A program made the position numbers and the translations under genes. 28,988 nucleotides of DNA from an uncultured Collinsella sp. (lineage in GTDB: Bacteria; Actinomycetota; Coriobacteriia; Coriobacteriales; Coriobacteriaceae): positions 1 to 28,988 of the forward strand of contig UQMU01000025.1 in the NCBI GenBank assembly GCA_900542305.1, given 5' to 3'. Under the pieces are notes generated by a model. The model saw only the letters and a list, made by a program, of their open reading frames with translations. It was not told the origin of the DNA and did not search any database. Of the stretch, positions 1-7,600 are shown one piece after another (the stretch's first letter is position 1; each line of letters begins with the position of its first letter).

Positions 1-735
1 GAGCGGCCGAAGGACCTCATGCCGCTGCTCGCGCGCGGGAGGAAGGCGGGCGACGCGCTCGAGGAGAGCGTGCTGGCCTCGCTGCGGTCCGTCGCGGCGG
101 TCTGGAAGGAGGCCCGCAGCCAGGTCGAGTCCCTCGACGAGCGCATCCGCGCGCTGCTGGAGGCGAACGCGCCCGCGCTGCTCGGCATCGAGGGCTGCGG
201 CACGACGACCGCCGCCGCCCTGGTCGTGGCCGCCGGCGACAACCCCGGCAGGCTGAAGGGCGAGGCGGCGTTCTCGATGCTGTGCGGCGTCTCCCCGATC
301 CCCGCGTCGAGCGGGAAGACGGAGCGGCACAGGCTCAACCGCGGCGGCAACCGGCAGGCGAACTGGGCGCTCTACGAGATCGCGATCAAGCGCATGGCAT
401 ACGACGAGAGGACGAAGAGGTACGTGGCGAAGCGAACCTCCGAGGGGAAGTCCCGGAGGGAGGCGATCCGCTGCCTGAAGCGCTACATAGCGCGGGAGGT
501 GTACCGCGTGCTCATGGACCCGAACCCCGACGGCGCCGCGCCGGAAGGCCCCGAGCTCGCGAAGATGCGCAAGGCGATGCGGGTGACCCAGAAGCAGGCC
601 GCCGCGGGGCTCGGCATGTCCGCGGCCTCACTCGGTCACCTGGAACATGGGAGACGGCGGTCGACGAAACTGGAGAGGAGGTATTACGAACTCCTGTGCG
701 AATTGAAGGGAGCGCTCCCGCAAACCGCCTCTTGA
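1..735 (+). CDS. IS110-family transposase, C-terminal part, with XRE-type HTH tail (5' end outside window)
   Basis: The reading frame is open from base 1, so the N-terminal RuvC-like DEDD domain lies outside the window. The visible part carries the IS110/Transposase_20 region: a helix-hairpin-helix-like stretch (LLGIEGCGTTTAAALV), then PIPASSGKT with the serine pair expected to hold the catalytic Ser, and the conserved HRLNRGGNRQAN block. After that domain the protein continues into a clear XRE helix-turn-helix (ELAKMRKAMRVTQKQAAAGL through GHLEHGRRR), which standard IS110 transposases lack. IS110 enzymes are RNA-guided (bridge RNA) recombinases acting on DNA. The codons are visibly more G+C-rich than in neighbouring genes, which fits transfer. 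The stop lies only 6 bases before the shared element-end 11-mer at 742-752. The family call is firm; activity cannot be judged without the N-terminus. Confidence 0.9.
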   Translation, partial: ERPKDLMPLLARGRKAGDALEESVLASLRSVAAVWKEARSQVESLDERIRALLEANAPALLGIEGCGTTTAAALVVAAGDNPGRLKGEAAFSMLCGVSPIPASSGKTERHRLNRGGNRQANWALYEIAIKRMAYDERTKRYVAKRTSEGKSRREAIRCLKRYIAREVYRVLMDPNPDGAAPEGPELAKMRKAMRVTQKQAAAGLGMSAASLGHLEHGRRRSTKLERRYYELLCELKGALPQTAS

Positions 736-741
736 CAACTT

Positions 742-773
742 ATAGGAGCGTCGGTTTTATTGGCGGAAAACCG
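742..773 (+). mobile_element. Right end of left IS110 element and adjoining stem-loop
   Basis: ATAGGAGCGTC at 742-752 follows the transposase stop. The same 11-mer follows the second IS110 transposase at the other end of the window (reverse strand, 28448-28458), and sequence identity stops right after it, so it should be the element terminus. Just beyond is a stem-loop, CGGTTTT (752-758) / AAAACCG (767-773) with an 8-base loop, probably host DNA. The short distance from stop to end implies that the long non-coding end, and any bridge RNA, lies upstream of the transposase and outside the window. Confidence 0.6.
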
Positions 774-984
774 GGGTGTGCTCAAGTGTTCCGGAATTTG
801 CCGCATACTTCCGCAAACGACGTCTCGGTGGCACAAAAAATCGCCCTCGGAACCCTGAGATAATGAACAGATGTTGCCGCTCGCCGCAAATTACCGTCCG
901 TTTATAGAACCTATCCCCAGCGCGCGCCATCCTTACGGTTGAATAAATACACATTTATGGAATTACGTAAGAGAGGACCGTTCC
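774..984. other. Intergenic leader before the dehydrogenase
   Basis: No convincing coding region. A reverse-strand open frame here has no ribosome site and no recognisable product. The stretch repeats short GCCGCA/CCGCAAA words but has no clear -35/-10 pair. The Shine-Dalgarno GAGAGGA sits just before the ATG at 985. Confidence 0.4.
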
Positions 985-1944
985 ATGAGCTACAAGACCG
1001 TTTGTGTTGCCGGCGGCGGCGTGTTGGGAAGCCAGATTGCCTTTCAGGCTGCCTACTGCGGCTTTGATGTAACGATTTGGCTGCGCAGCGAGGGCAGTAT
1101 CGGCCGCACCCAGCCCAAGATCGATCATGTGCGCGAGGAGTACATCGCTGCTATCGAGGGCATGGCGGACGGCACGGGCGAGTGGTGCGCCGGTATTGCC
1201 GATAGCGGTCAGCCCTTCGACAAGGAGGCGGCGCTCGCTGCCGTCGAGCGTGCCTACACCACACTCAAGCTGGAGCTCGATCTTGCCAAGGCAGTGGCCG
1301 ACGCCGACCTGGTCATCGAATCTATGGCCGAGGACACCCAGGCAAAGATTGACTTCTACAAGAAGCTCGCCCCGGTCCTCCCGCAAAAGACCGTCGTCGT
1401 GACCAACTCCTCCACGCTGCTGCCGAGTACCTTTGCCAAGTACATCGGCCGCCCCGAGAAGTACTTGTCGCTGCACTTTGCCAATTCCATCTGGAAGAAC
1501 AACATGACCGAGGTCATGGCTCAGGACCAGACCGACAAGCGCTATTTCGATGAGCTCGTCGACTTTGCTAGCGATATCCGTATGCTTGCCCTGCCCGTCA
1601 ACAAGGAAAAGAACGGTTACCTGCTCAATTCCATGTTGGTGCCGTGGCTGCTTTCGGGCCTGGACCTGTACGTCTCGGGTGTGAGCGATCCCAAGAGCAT
1701 CGACCTCGCATGGACGCGTGGCACCGGTGCCCCCAAGGGTCCGTTTCGCGTGTTCGACACGGTGGGCATCCAGACGGCCTACAACATCGTTATGCAGTAT
1801 CAGAAGGTCCCGGGCCTGGTGAGCCCGCTGCTCAAAAAGATGATGATGCCTTACAACTTTAAGGCCATGGCATCCGTTCTCAAGCAGATGCTCGACGAAG
1901 GCAAACTGGGCGAAAGCTCGGGCGAGGGCTTCTTCAAGTACTAA
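985..1944 (+). CDS. 3-hydroxyacyl-CoA dehydrogenase family protein
   Basis: The 319-residue protein starts with an NAD-binding Rossmann fold (CVAGGGVLGSQIA, about residues 7-19). It then has the family's conserved TNSSTLLPS segment (about 139-147) and HFANSIW (about 164-170), the latter matching the region of the catalytic His, and a helical C-terminal domain ending in SGEGFFKY. Members oxidise L-3-hydroxyacyl-CoA to 3-ketoacyl-CoA with NAD+ in the cytoplasm, in fatty-acid oxidation or butyrate-type fermentation. No thiolase or crotonase gene is adjacent, so the pathway is unclear and the substrate could be another 3-hydroxy acid. A good ribosome site (GAGAGGA) precedes ATG 985. It stands alone and ends in a strong hairpin terminator immediately after the stop. 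Confidence 0.85.
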   Translation: MSYKTVCVAGGGVLGSQIAFQAAYCGFDVTIWLRSEGSIGRTQPKIDHVREEYIAAIEGMADGTGEWCAGIADSGQPFDKEAALAAVERAYTTLKLELDLAKAVADADLVIESMAEDTQAKIDFYKKLAPVLPQKTVVVTNSSTLLPSTFAKYIGRPEKYLSLHFANSIWKNNMTEVMAQDQTDKRYFDELVDFASDIRMLALPVNKEKNGYLLNSMLVPWLLSGLDLYVSGVSDPKSIDLAWTRGTGAPKGPFRVFDTVGIQTAYNIVMQYQKVPGLVSPLLKKMMMPYNFKAMASVLKQMLDEGKLGESSGEGFFKY

Positions 1945-1945
1945 A

Positions 1946-1983
1946 AAATGATCCCTCGGGGACGGAGGAAAACGGATCATTTT
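1946..1983 (+). terminator. Hairpin terminator after the dehydrogenase
   Basis: AAAATGATCC (1946-1955) pairs with GGATCATTTT (1974-1983), a perfect 10-bp stem starting two bases after the stop codon. The A-rich 5' arm and T-rich 3' arm could make it work in both directions. Confidence 0.75.
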
Positions 1984-2031
1984 CGGCTGTCAATAGTGAG
2001 AAGACGAGCTTAGAAATAGAAAGGGGCGGCA

Positions 2032-2514
2032 ATGGACCGGAAAATCGTGCTGAAGCAGAATATCCTCGACGCGCTTTCTGCCGTCGGTATGCGCGTGGGA
2101 CAGACTGTTATGGTCCATTGCTCGCTCAGCGCGCTTGGGTATGTGTGCGGCGGCTCGCAGTCGGTGATCGAGGCCCTGCTTCAGGCGGTGGGCGAGACCG
2201 GTACCATTATGATGCCGACGCAGTCGTGGAAAAACCGACGATACGTCCAAAGTCGCCGCCTTTTCCGCACGTCCCACGGTGGCGATACGCCGGCGACGGA
2301 TCACGAGCTCAAGGTCATCGGTCTCATTCCCAACCACAAAAACACGCTAACCCTCACCTGTATCGTACAAGACGGCACCAGTCGAACCTCGACGTTCACG
2401 GCTGAGACCCCGGCTCTCAGGGGCGAGGAAGAAGAGCGGCTCGCCGTTACGGCGGGGGAGTCCAATACGCCGTTCGCCGATGTCCCCTCCGCGAGTGGCA
2501 GCCATATGGTTTGA
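2032..2514 (+). pseudogene. Chimeric remnant: AAC(3) N-terminus joined to arylsulfotransferase-like N-domain fragment
   Basis: Residues 1 to about 68 match the start of aminoglycoside 3-N-acetyltransferases (MVHCSLSALGYVCGGSQSVI, then GTIMMPTQSW). Those enzymes run to roughly 260-280 residues with later catalytic His motifs, which are missing here. After the join near base 2230 the same frame continues into unrelated sequence (TDHELKVIGLIPNHKNTLTL and a Ser/Thr-rich beta-type stretch) resembling the Ig-like N-terminal domain of bacterial aryl-sulfate sulfotransferases. It then stops after 160 residues. The start has a good site (AAAGGGG before ATG 2032), so a short hybrid peptide may be made, but neither enzyme can be complete. 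The AAC(3) part is clear; the arylsulfotransferase match is from memory of the family pattern and less certain. A deletion or recombination joining two former genes is the simplest reading. Confidence 0.7.
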
Positions 2515-2620
2515 TGTCAGAAACATATAGTTGTCACCAGCCTGCTGGCGACGTTCCCCCTGATATCTGAGGTTCCAGGTATGTTTCGCGCTCCGTTAAA
2601 CAACTATCGGTTGGGCTAGC

Positions 2621-3070
2621 ATGGGTCGCCGTGCTATTTCGATAACCCTTGCAGTGGTCTGCCTGGCTGTGCTCCTGGGCGCTACAGGGCTGTTTTCTAT
2701 AAGTCGAGAAACGTCCTATATGCAGGAATGCGCTTCCGAAGGGTTTGCCATTGATGGTTTCTATCGGGATGACAAAACGAGTCTGGAAATCCTGGCCTTT
2801 CATGAGGAGGATGGCTGTCGATGGCAACTGGTCAACAAAGACGGAAGCAGTGTTGACGGGCAGTTTAAGCGTACGGATGACCCCAACATCCTGTTATTAA
2901 AGAAGGAAAACGGCGAAGAATTTGGTACGGTCCACGTGGCGTATATGTCACGCCGACGCGAGCAGGGCCAGCTCTATCTATTTAGAGATAGCAAAGTGAC
3001 CCGATTTTATCTGGTGAGCACCAAGCCTACGTTTATGGTGGAGTCTGGCGAGGTCGATCCGGACAGTTGA
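2621..3070 (+). CDS. Small membrane-anchored or secreted hypothetical protein
   Basis: 149 residues. The N-terminus (MGRRAISITLAVVCLAVLLG and the following hydrophobic residues) is a signal anchor or signal peptide of about 20 hydrophobic residues. No lipobox Cys is obvious. The rest is a soluble, mixed-charge domain with an alternating pattern suggesting a small beta-rich fold (FHEEDGCRWQLVNKDGSSV, then NILLLKKENGEEFG). No family is recognised. The ribosome site before ATG 2621 is poor. Codon use is more A+T-rich than the flanking genes, as in the neighbouring pseudogene junction, so it may have been acquired. A terminator-like hairpin follows. Confidence 0.55.
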   Translation: MGRRAISITLAVVCLAVLLGATGLFSISRETSYMQECASEGFAIDGFYRDDKTSLEILAFHEEDGCRWQLVNKDGSSVDGQFKRTDDPNILLLKKENGEEFGTVHVAYMSRRREQGQLYLFRDSKVTRFYLVSTKPTFMVESGEVDPDS

Positions 3071-3090
3071 TTCATGGCAATAAAACGGCG

Positions 3091-3121
3091 AGCGGGGCGC
3101 GGGTGTGAACTGCACCCCGCT
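3091..3121 (+). terminator. Possible hairpin terminator between convergent genes
   Basis: AGCGGGG (3091-3097) and CCCCGCT (3115-3121) form a 7-bp stem, with an inner GGGTG/CACCC alternative, followed by a short T-rich tail. It lies between the convergent orphan gene and the DUF389 gene. Confidence 0.4.
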
Positions 3122-3195
3122 ATTTGCTCGTGTCCGTATCGCGTCTGCGCCTCGTCGTAGCTTGCGTCCGTGCGAGCATTCATCCCGCGCCGGCA

Positions 3196-4335
3196 TCACT
3201 TGACATCGAACTCCACGCGATCGAGTTCGGGCACGTTGAGGTCGATGAGCTTGCGGGCGACGTGACGGTCGTGCGCCCCGAGCGCTTCGCTTGTCGTCAC
3301 ATGGGCGACAACCTCGCGCTCGACGAGGCCTTCCTCCTCGCCCTCGGTCGCCGAGGTCTCGGCGGCGACGGTGTAGCCCTTAAAGCCCGGCAGCACCGCG
3401 GCGAGCTCACGCGTGGTCTCGGTGACGCCATAGCCGTCCTGCACGCCGGCCTGCGCTGAGCCAATAGACCCCGCGGTCATAACGATGCAGGGGATGGCAA
3501 AGATCACCGTACCCACGATGATGCGGCGGCGCACCTTGCGCGATAGCTCGTCGACCTCGGCGTTTTCCTCGGCCGTTACGACGCCGTCTCCGTTCAGGTC
3601 GCGCTTGAGCGGCACGCGCAAGATAAGCAGCACGGCTTCGGCCGCCAGCGCGATAAAGACGACGTTGATGCCAAACTCGTAGAGGGCCGAGAAGAACAGC
3701 GATCCGCTCGCGATGGCAATACCATAGCCCGCCGCGCACAGGGGCGGCATGAGCGCGGTCGCCACGGCCACGCCGGCGATGAGCGTGGCGGGTTCCTGAT
3801 CGCGCGAGTTACCCAGCCCGCCCGCAAAGCCGCCTGCAAGCGCGACGGCAAGGTCCCATACAGTGGGTGTCGAGTTGTCGATGATGGCGGCCGTGGTGGT
3901 GCCAAGGGGCGAGAGCTTAAAGTACAGCGTGGACGTGACCAGGCAAAAGACCATCTGCAGCGCGAGGCCGGCGACGGCCTCGACGGCAATCTCGCGGTCG
4001 AGCGTGGCAATACCGTATGCCATGGCAAGAACCGAGCCCATGAGCGGGCAGATGAGCATGGCGCCCACGATGGCAATGTCCGAGTCGATATCGAGGCCGA
4101 TGCTCGCGATGAGCATGGCGATGATGAGGATACACAGGTGAGAGCCGGTCAGGCGCGCCCCGTTTACAAAACGCTTGCGAATCACGTGATAGGGCGCGCG
4201 GCCCTCGCGAATGTTGAATGCCTGCTTAAGGAAACGGCCGGCGTTCTCCAGGGCCTCGCTATGGGCAGGACGGATGCCGTGGCGCCGATGATGGCGCTCG
4301 CGCAATCGCTTGAGCTGTTGTTTGTCGAGTTCCAT
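3196..4335 (-). CDS. DUF389 family integral membrane protein with EF-hand-like loop
   Basis: About 379 residues. A hydrophilic N-terminus is followed by several membrane segments containing the DUF389 signature region (IVGAMLICPLMGSVLAMAYG, then GVAVATALMPPLCAAGYG). A charged linker, one more membrane segment (IIVGTVIFAIPCIVMTAGSI) and a soluble C-terminal domain complete it. The linker holds DLNGDGVVTAEE, a textbook 12-residue EF-hand loop (D1, N3, D5, G6, V8, E12) coded near 3565-3600, on the assumed cytoplasmic side between membrane segments. The function of DUF389 proteins is unknown. The GTG at 4341 would also be in frame, but it overlaps the ribosome site (GAGGTGG), which is well spaced for ATG 4335; I chose the latter. 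It is transcribed divergently from the large surface protein. Confidence 0.85.
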   Translation of the reverse strand: MELDKQQLKRLRERHHRRHGIRPAHSEALENAGRFLKQAFNIREGRAPYHVIRKRFVNGARLTGSHLCILIIAMLIASIGLDIDSDIAIVGAMLICPLMGSVLAMAYGIATLDREIAVEAVAGLALQMVFCLVTSTLYFKLSPLGTTTAAIIDNSTPTVWDLAVALAGGFAGGLGNSRDQEPATLIAGVAVATALMPPLCAAGYGIAIASGSLFFSALYEFGINVVFIALAAEAVLLILRVPLKRDLNGDGVVTAEENAEVDELSRKVRRRIIVGTVIFAIPCIVMTAGSIGSAQAGVQDGYGVTETTRELAAVLPGFKGYTVAAETSATEGEEEGLVEREVVAHVTTSEALGAHDRHVARKLIDLNVPELDRVEFDVK

Positions 4336-4341
4336 GTCCAC

Positions 4342-4623
4342 CTCGTTCTAGCACGGGCCGCATTGCGCTTGCTGCTATTACTCTACACCGTGGCAAGTGG
4401 AACGGATTCCTGGGCGCGGGATGGGGCGTCCAAACGGCTTTGCCTGCATTTAGCAACGCCTCGCAAAATGAATCAATCTCAACTGCATATGTGACGGAAC
4501 TGTGACGAAAGCTGTTGAACAACCGACTTGCCCGCTTTGCCGCATTGTTGCGCAACAAAGACCTGGAAATGCGGCCCTAGACTCGCGGTAACGCAGATAG
4601 CGTTGTGTCGAAGGGAGCACAAC
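4342..4623. promoter_or_regulatory. Divergent control region between DUF389 and surface protein genes
   Basis: No coding content. It contains GTTGAACAAC (4514-4523) and the perfect palindrome TTGTTGCGCAACAA (4545-4558), 33 bases apart centre to centre and so on about the same helix face. A possible -10 (TAGACT, 4578-4583) lies downstream without a good -35. The Shine-Dalgarno GAAGGGAG ends shortly before ATG 4624. Confidence 0.45.
4545..4558. promoter_or_regulatory. Palindromic candidate operator upstream of surface protein gene
   Basis: TTGTTGCGCAACAA is a perfect 14-bp palindrome centred about 72 bases before the start codon. Its 12-bp core TGTTGCGCAACA recurs upstream of the zinc-ribbon gene at 20900 (20813-20824), also about 80 bases before the start. 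The matching placement suggests a binding site for a common dimeric regulator, which is not identified. Confidence 0.5.
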
Positions 4624-7600
4624 ATGGCAAAGTACAGTCCAAAGCATCTTTCGTCTCCGAGTAAGACCGTCAACGTGAGGGGTGTCGCCAACCGCGCCGT
4701 CGCGACCGTTTTGACGGCTGGCCTTATCGCCCAGCCGCTCATGTCGCCGCTGGTGGCAATCGCCGCGCCGGCCGGTGACAGCGCCGATGCCGTGAAGGGC
4801 GAAAGCCCCATCGAGAGCACCGTCGTCGCCGGCAACCAGGCAGTTGCGAAGACGGCGGAGCAGCTGGCCGAGGAGTCGGCAAAGCAGTTTGAGGCTGCCA
4901 AGGCGGCCTACGATGCGGCTCAAAAGAAGGCCGACGCCGCGGGTCAGGTGCAAAAGCAGGCTCAGCAGCAAAAAGACCAGGCTTCGCAGGCCGTGACCGA
5001 TAACGCGGCCGAGCAGAACGCGGCGGAAGTCGCCGCGCTGCATGAGAAGATCGACGAGCTTAAGGCGGCCGTCGACAAGGCCGAGCAGCAGCAGAAGAAG
5101 CTGGGCGACCTGAACGATCAGCTCGATCAGGCCAACAAGAGCGTCGAGGACAAGACCCAGGCGCTTAAGGATGCCGAGAAAAAGCGCGACGACGCCAAGA
5201 AAGCCCTCGATGACGCCCAGGCCAAGCTCGAGGCTATGGATATGGATAAGTACGAGGCCGCCAAGAAGGCTGTCGAGGACGCGCAGGCCAAGCTCGATGC
5301 GGCGAATGCCGATGTGAAGACGGCCGAGGGTGAGCTTGCGGCAGCTGAGACCGCCGCCGCCAATGCTGAGCAGGCAAAGAGTGATGCCGAGTCTGCTCTG
5401 GCGACTGCCCAGGCCAAGAAGAAGGAGACTGCCGCTACCCTTGCCGCTGCGACCACCGCGCGCGACAATGCCCAGGCTAAGCTGAAAGACGCCCAGGCGG
5501 CGCTCGATGCCGCGACCTCGGGCACGGGCGTCGATCTGAACGCGCTCGAGGCTGCCAAGGTCGCCGCCGCTGGTGAGCTCAAGGCCGCGCAAACGGAACT
5601 CGATGCTGCGACGACTGCCGATATGACCGCACAGGCGAATCTGCAGACCGCCCAGGCTGCTGCCAGCGCCGCGCAGGAGAAGGTCAACGCCGCCAACGCT
5701 GCCGTTTCGTCCGCGCAGACCGCATACGACGAAGCCAGCGGCAAACTCGGCGACCTGACGAACAAGTACAACACCGCTAAGGCCGCGTACAATCAAGCCC
5801 AGCAGACCGAGGCAGACAAGAAGGCTGTCTACGATCAGGCCGTAAAGGATAGGGACGACAAACGAGCCGAGTACAAGGCGGCATGCGATGCCGCAGACGC
5901 TGCGGAGGCTGCCAGCGATGCCGCTAGCGCAGAGGTGGACAAGCTTGAGCAGCAGATTGCCGAGCTCAAGTCCAACATGACTGTCGATCAAGACATCATC
6001 AATAATGGCATGCTCGGTTTTATGGCCTACATTAGCAACAGCAGCGATTTTACTGCCCAGCAGAAGGCCAATGCCAGCGCTGCATCGTCTATGCTCACCG
6101 GCGCGCCCAACACGAACCAGCGATATGACAAGGCTAGCTGGTATGACAGCTATGTTGACCAGGATATGTCTCGCGATACCAATCCGCTCTCCCTCGAGCA
6201 GCTGCGCAATGCGCTGACGTATCTCGATACTCAGAACAACATCCGCAAGGCAAACGGTCAGTCCGAGCTCAGCGTCAGCCTCCGTATGACGGCTGCGGCA
6301 GCGCTCAACGCATCCTATTCATCGAATATTTGGGGACACTCGGATCACTATTTCGATAATGCTGAGAATCTCGCAGGTGGCGGCGGCGTCTACATGGGAG
6401 GCGAGACTGTCGACACGCTCGGCTGGCCCTATACCGGGCTCTATACTCAGGAGAAGGAGATCTTCGACAAGTATGTAGAGCAGTATGGCGACGAATTCGG
6501 TAGCCACCGATATGATTCCTATTACTTCTACCAGAACTACAACAGCATCTACCATGAGTGTGGGCACTATCTCAATATCATCGATTCCGATATGACGGCA
6601 ATCGGCATCGCGACCGGTAGCGGTAAGAACACCGATTCCGAGGTAACCGTATTCGATTACAGCGCTGATGACACTCAGGCTGATTTCACTGTCTCCAAGT
6701 TCAAGAAGCTCGTGAACGACTACATTGACTCCGCTTACAGCGCCGGCGGTACGCAGGCACAAAAGCAGCAGCTCAAGGAGCTTCAGGGCAAGCTCGCCGA
6801 TGCGCAGAAGAAGTTTGGAACTGCTAGCGGCGCCTATAACGATGCGCTCAACAAGCAGTTTGACGCTCAAGAGGCCTTTAAGGCTGCCGGTACGAACGTG
6901 AACACCGCCAAGGGCGAGTATGAGAGCGCTCAGGCTGCCACTGCAACCGCCAAGGGTGCCTATGACGCCGCCAAGAGCGAGTTTGATGGCTCTGGCATTG
7001 ACATTGACGCGCTTAATCAGAAGCTCGAAGCCGCCAAGAGCGAAGCCACCGCTGCTCAGACTGCTCTCGACAAGGCCAACGCGACGGTCACCGATTGCCA
7101 GACGAACGCATCTAAGGCTTCGACTCGTAAACTGAATGCTCAGAGCGGCTACGACGCCGCCAAGGCAAAGTCCGATAAGGCCAAAAAGGCGTATGGCGAC
7201 GCTACCGCTTCGGTCAAGGACCTTACCGCCAAGCTCGATGCCGCTAGGACAGAGTCCAATCAGGCTAACGAGGCGTATGGCAAGGCAAAGGTGGCCGACG
7301 TCACTGCCCAGGCTGGCGTTAACGATGCCGAGGCCGTAGCGACAGCCGCGGCAACGGCCTTCTCGAACGCGCAACAAGCTGTCACCAACAAGGAGCAGGC
7401 GCTTGCCGCCGCACAGCAGGGGGTCACGTCTGCCCAGACGGCCCTCAATGCCGCGAATGCCTCATTCAAGCGCTATGCTGTTGCTCAGAAGACGCTCGAC
7501 GACGCCAAGGCAGCCCATGATGCCGCCGTTACCGGCGTCGCCGATGCCCAAAAGCAGCTCGCTGCCGCCAACCAGGCGGTCACGGACGCCGAGCAGGCCA

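Noticed and set aside
735..984. Bridge RNA gene downstream of the left IS110 transposase
   Set aside because: The shared end 11-mer lies only 6 bases after the stop, leaving no room inside the element on this side; any bridge RNA should be upstream, outside the window.
4528..4623. Earlier start for the surface protein
   Set aside because: No ribosome site, the extra 32 residues would precede and bury the signal peptide, and the operator palindrome lies in that stretch.
4450..5991. Long reverse-strand frames under the surface protein gene
   Set aside because: Leu/Gly/Ala-rich shadows of the Ala-coiled-coil repeats; no start signals or recognisable domains.
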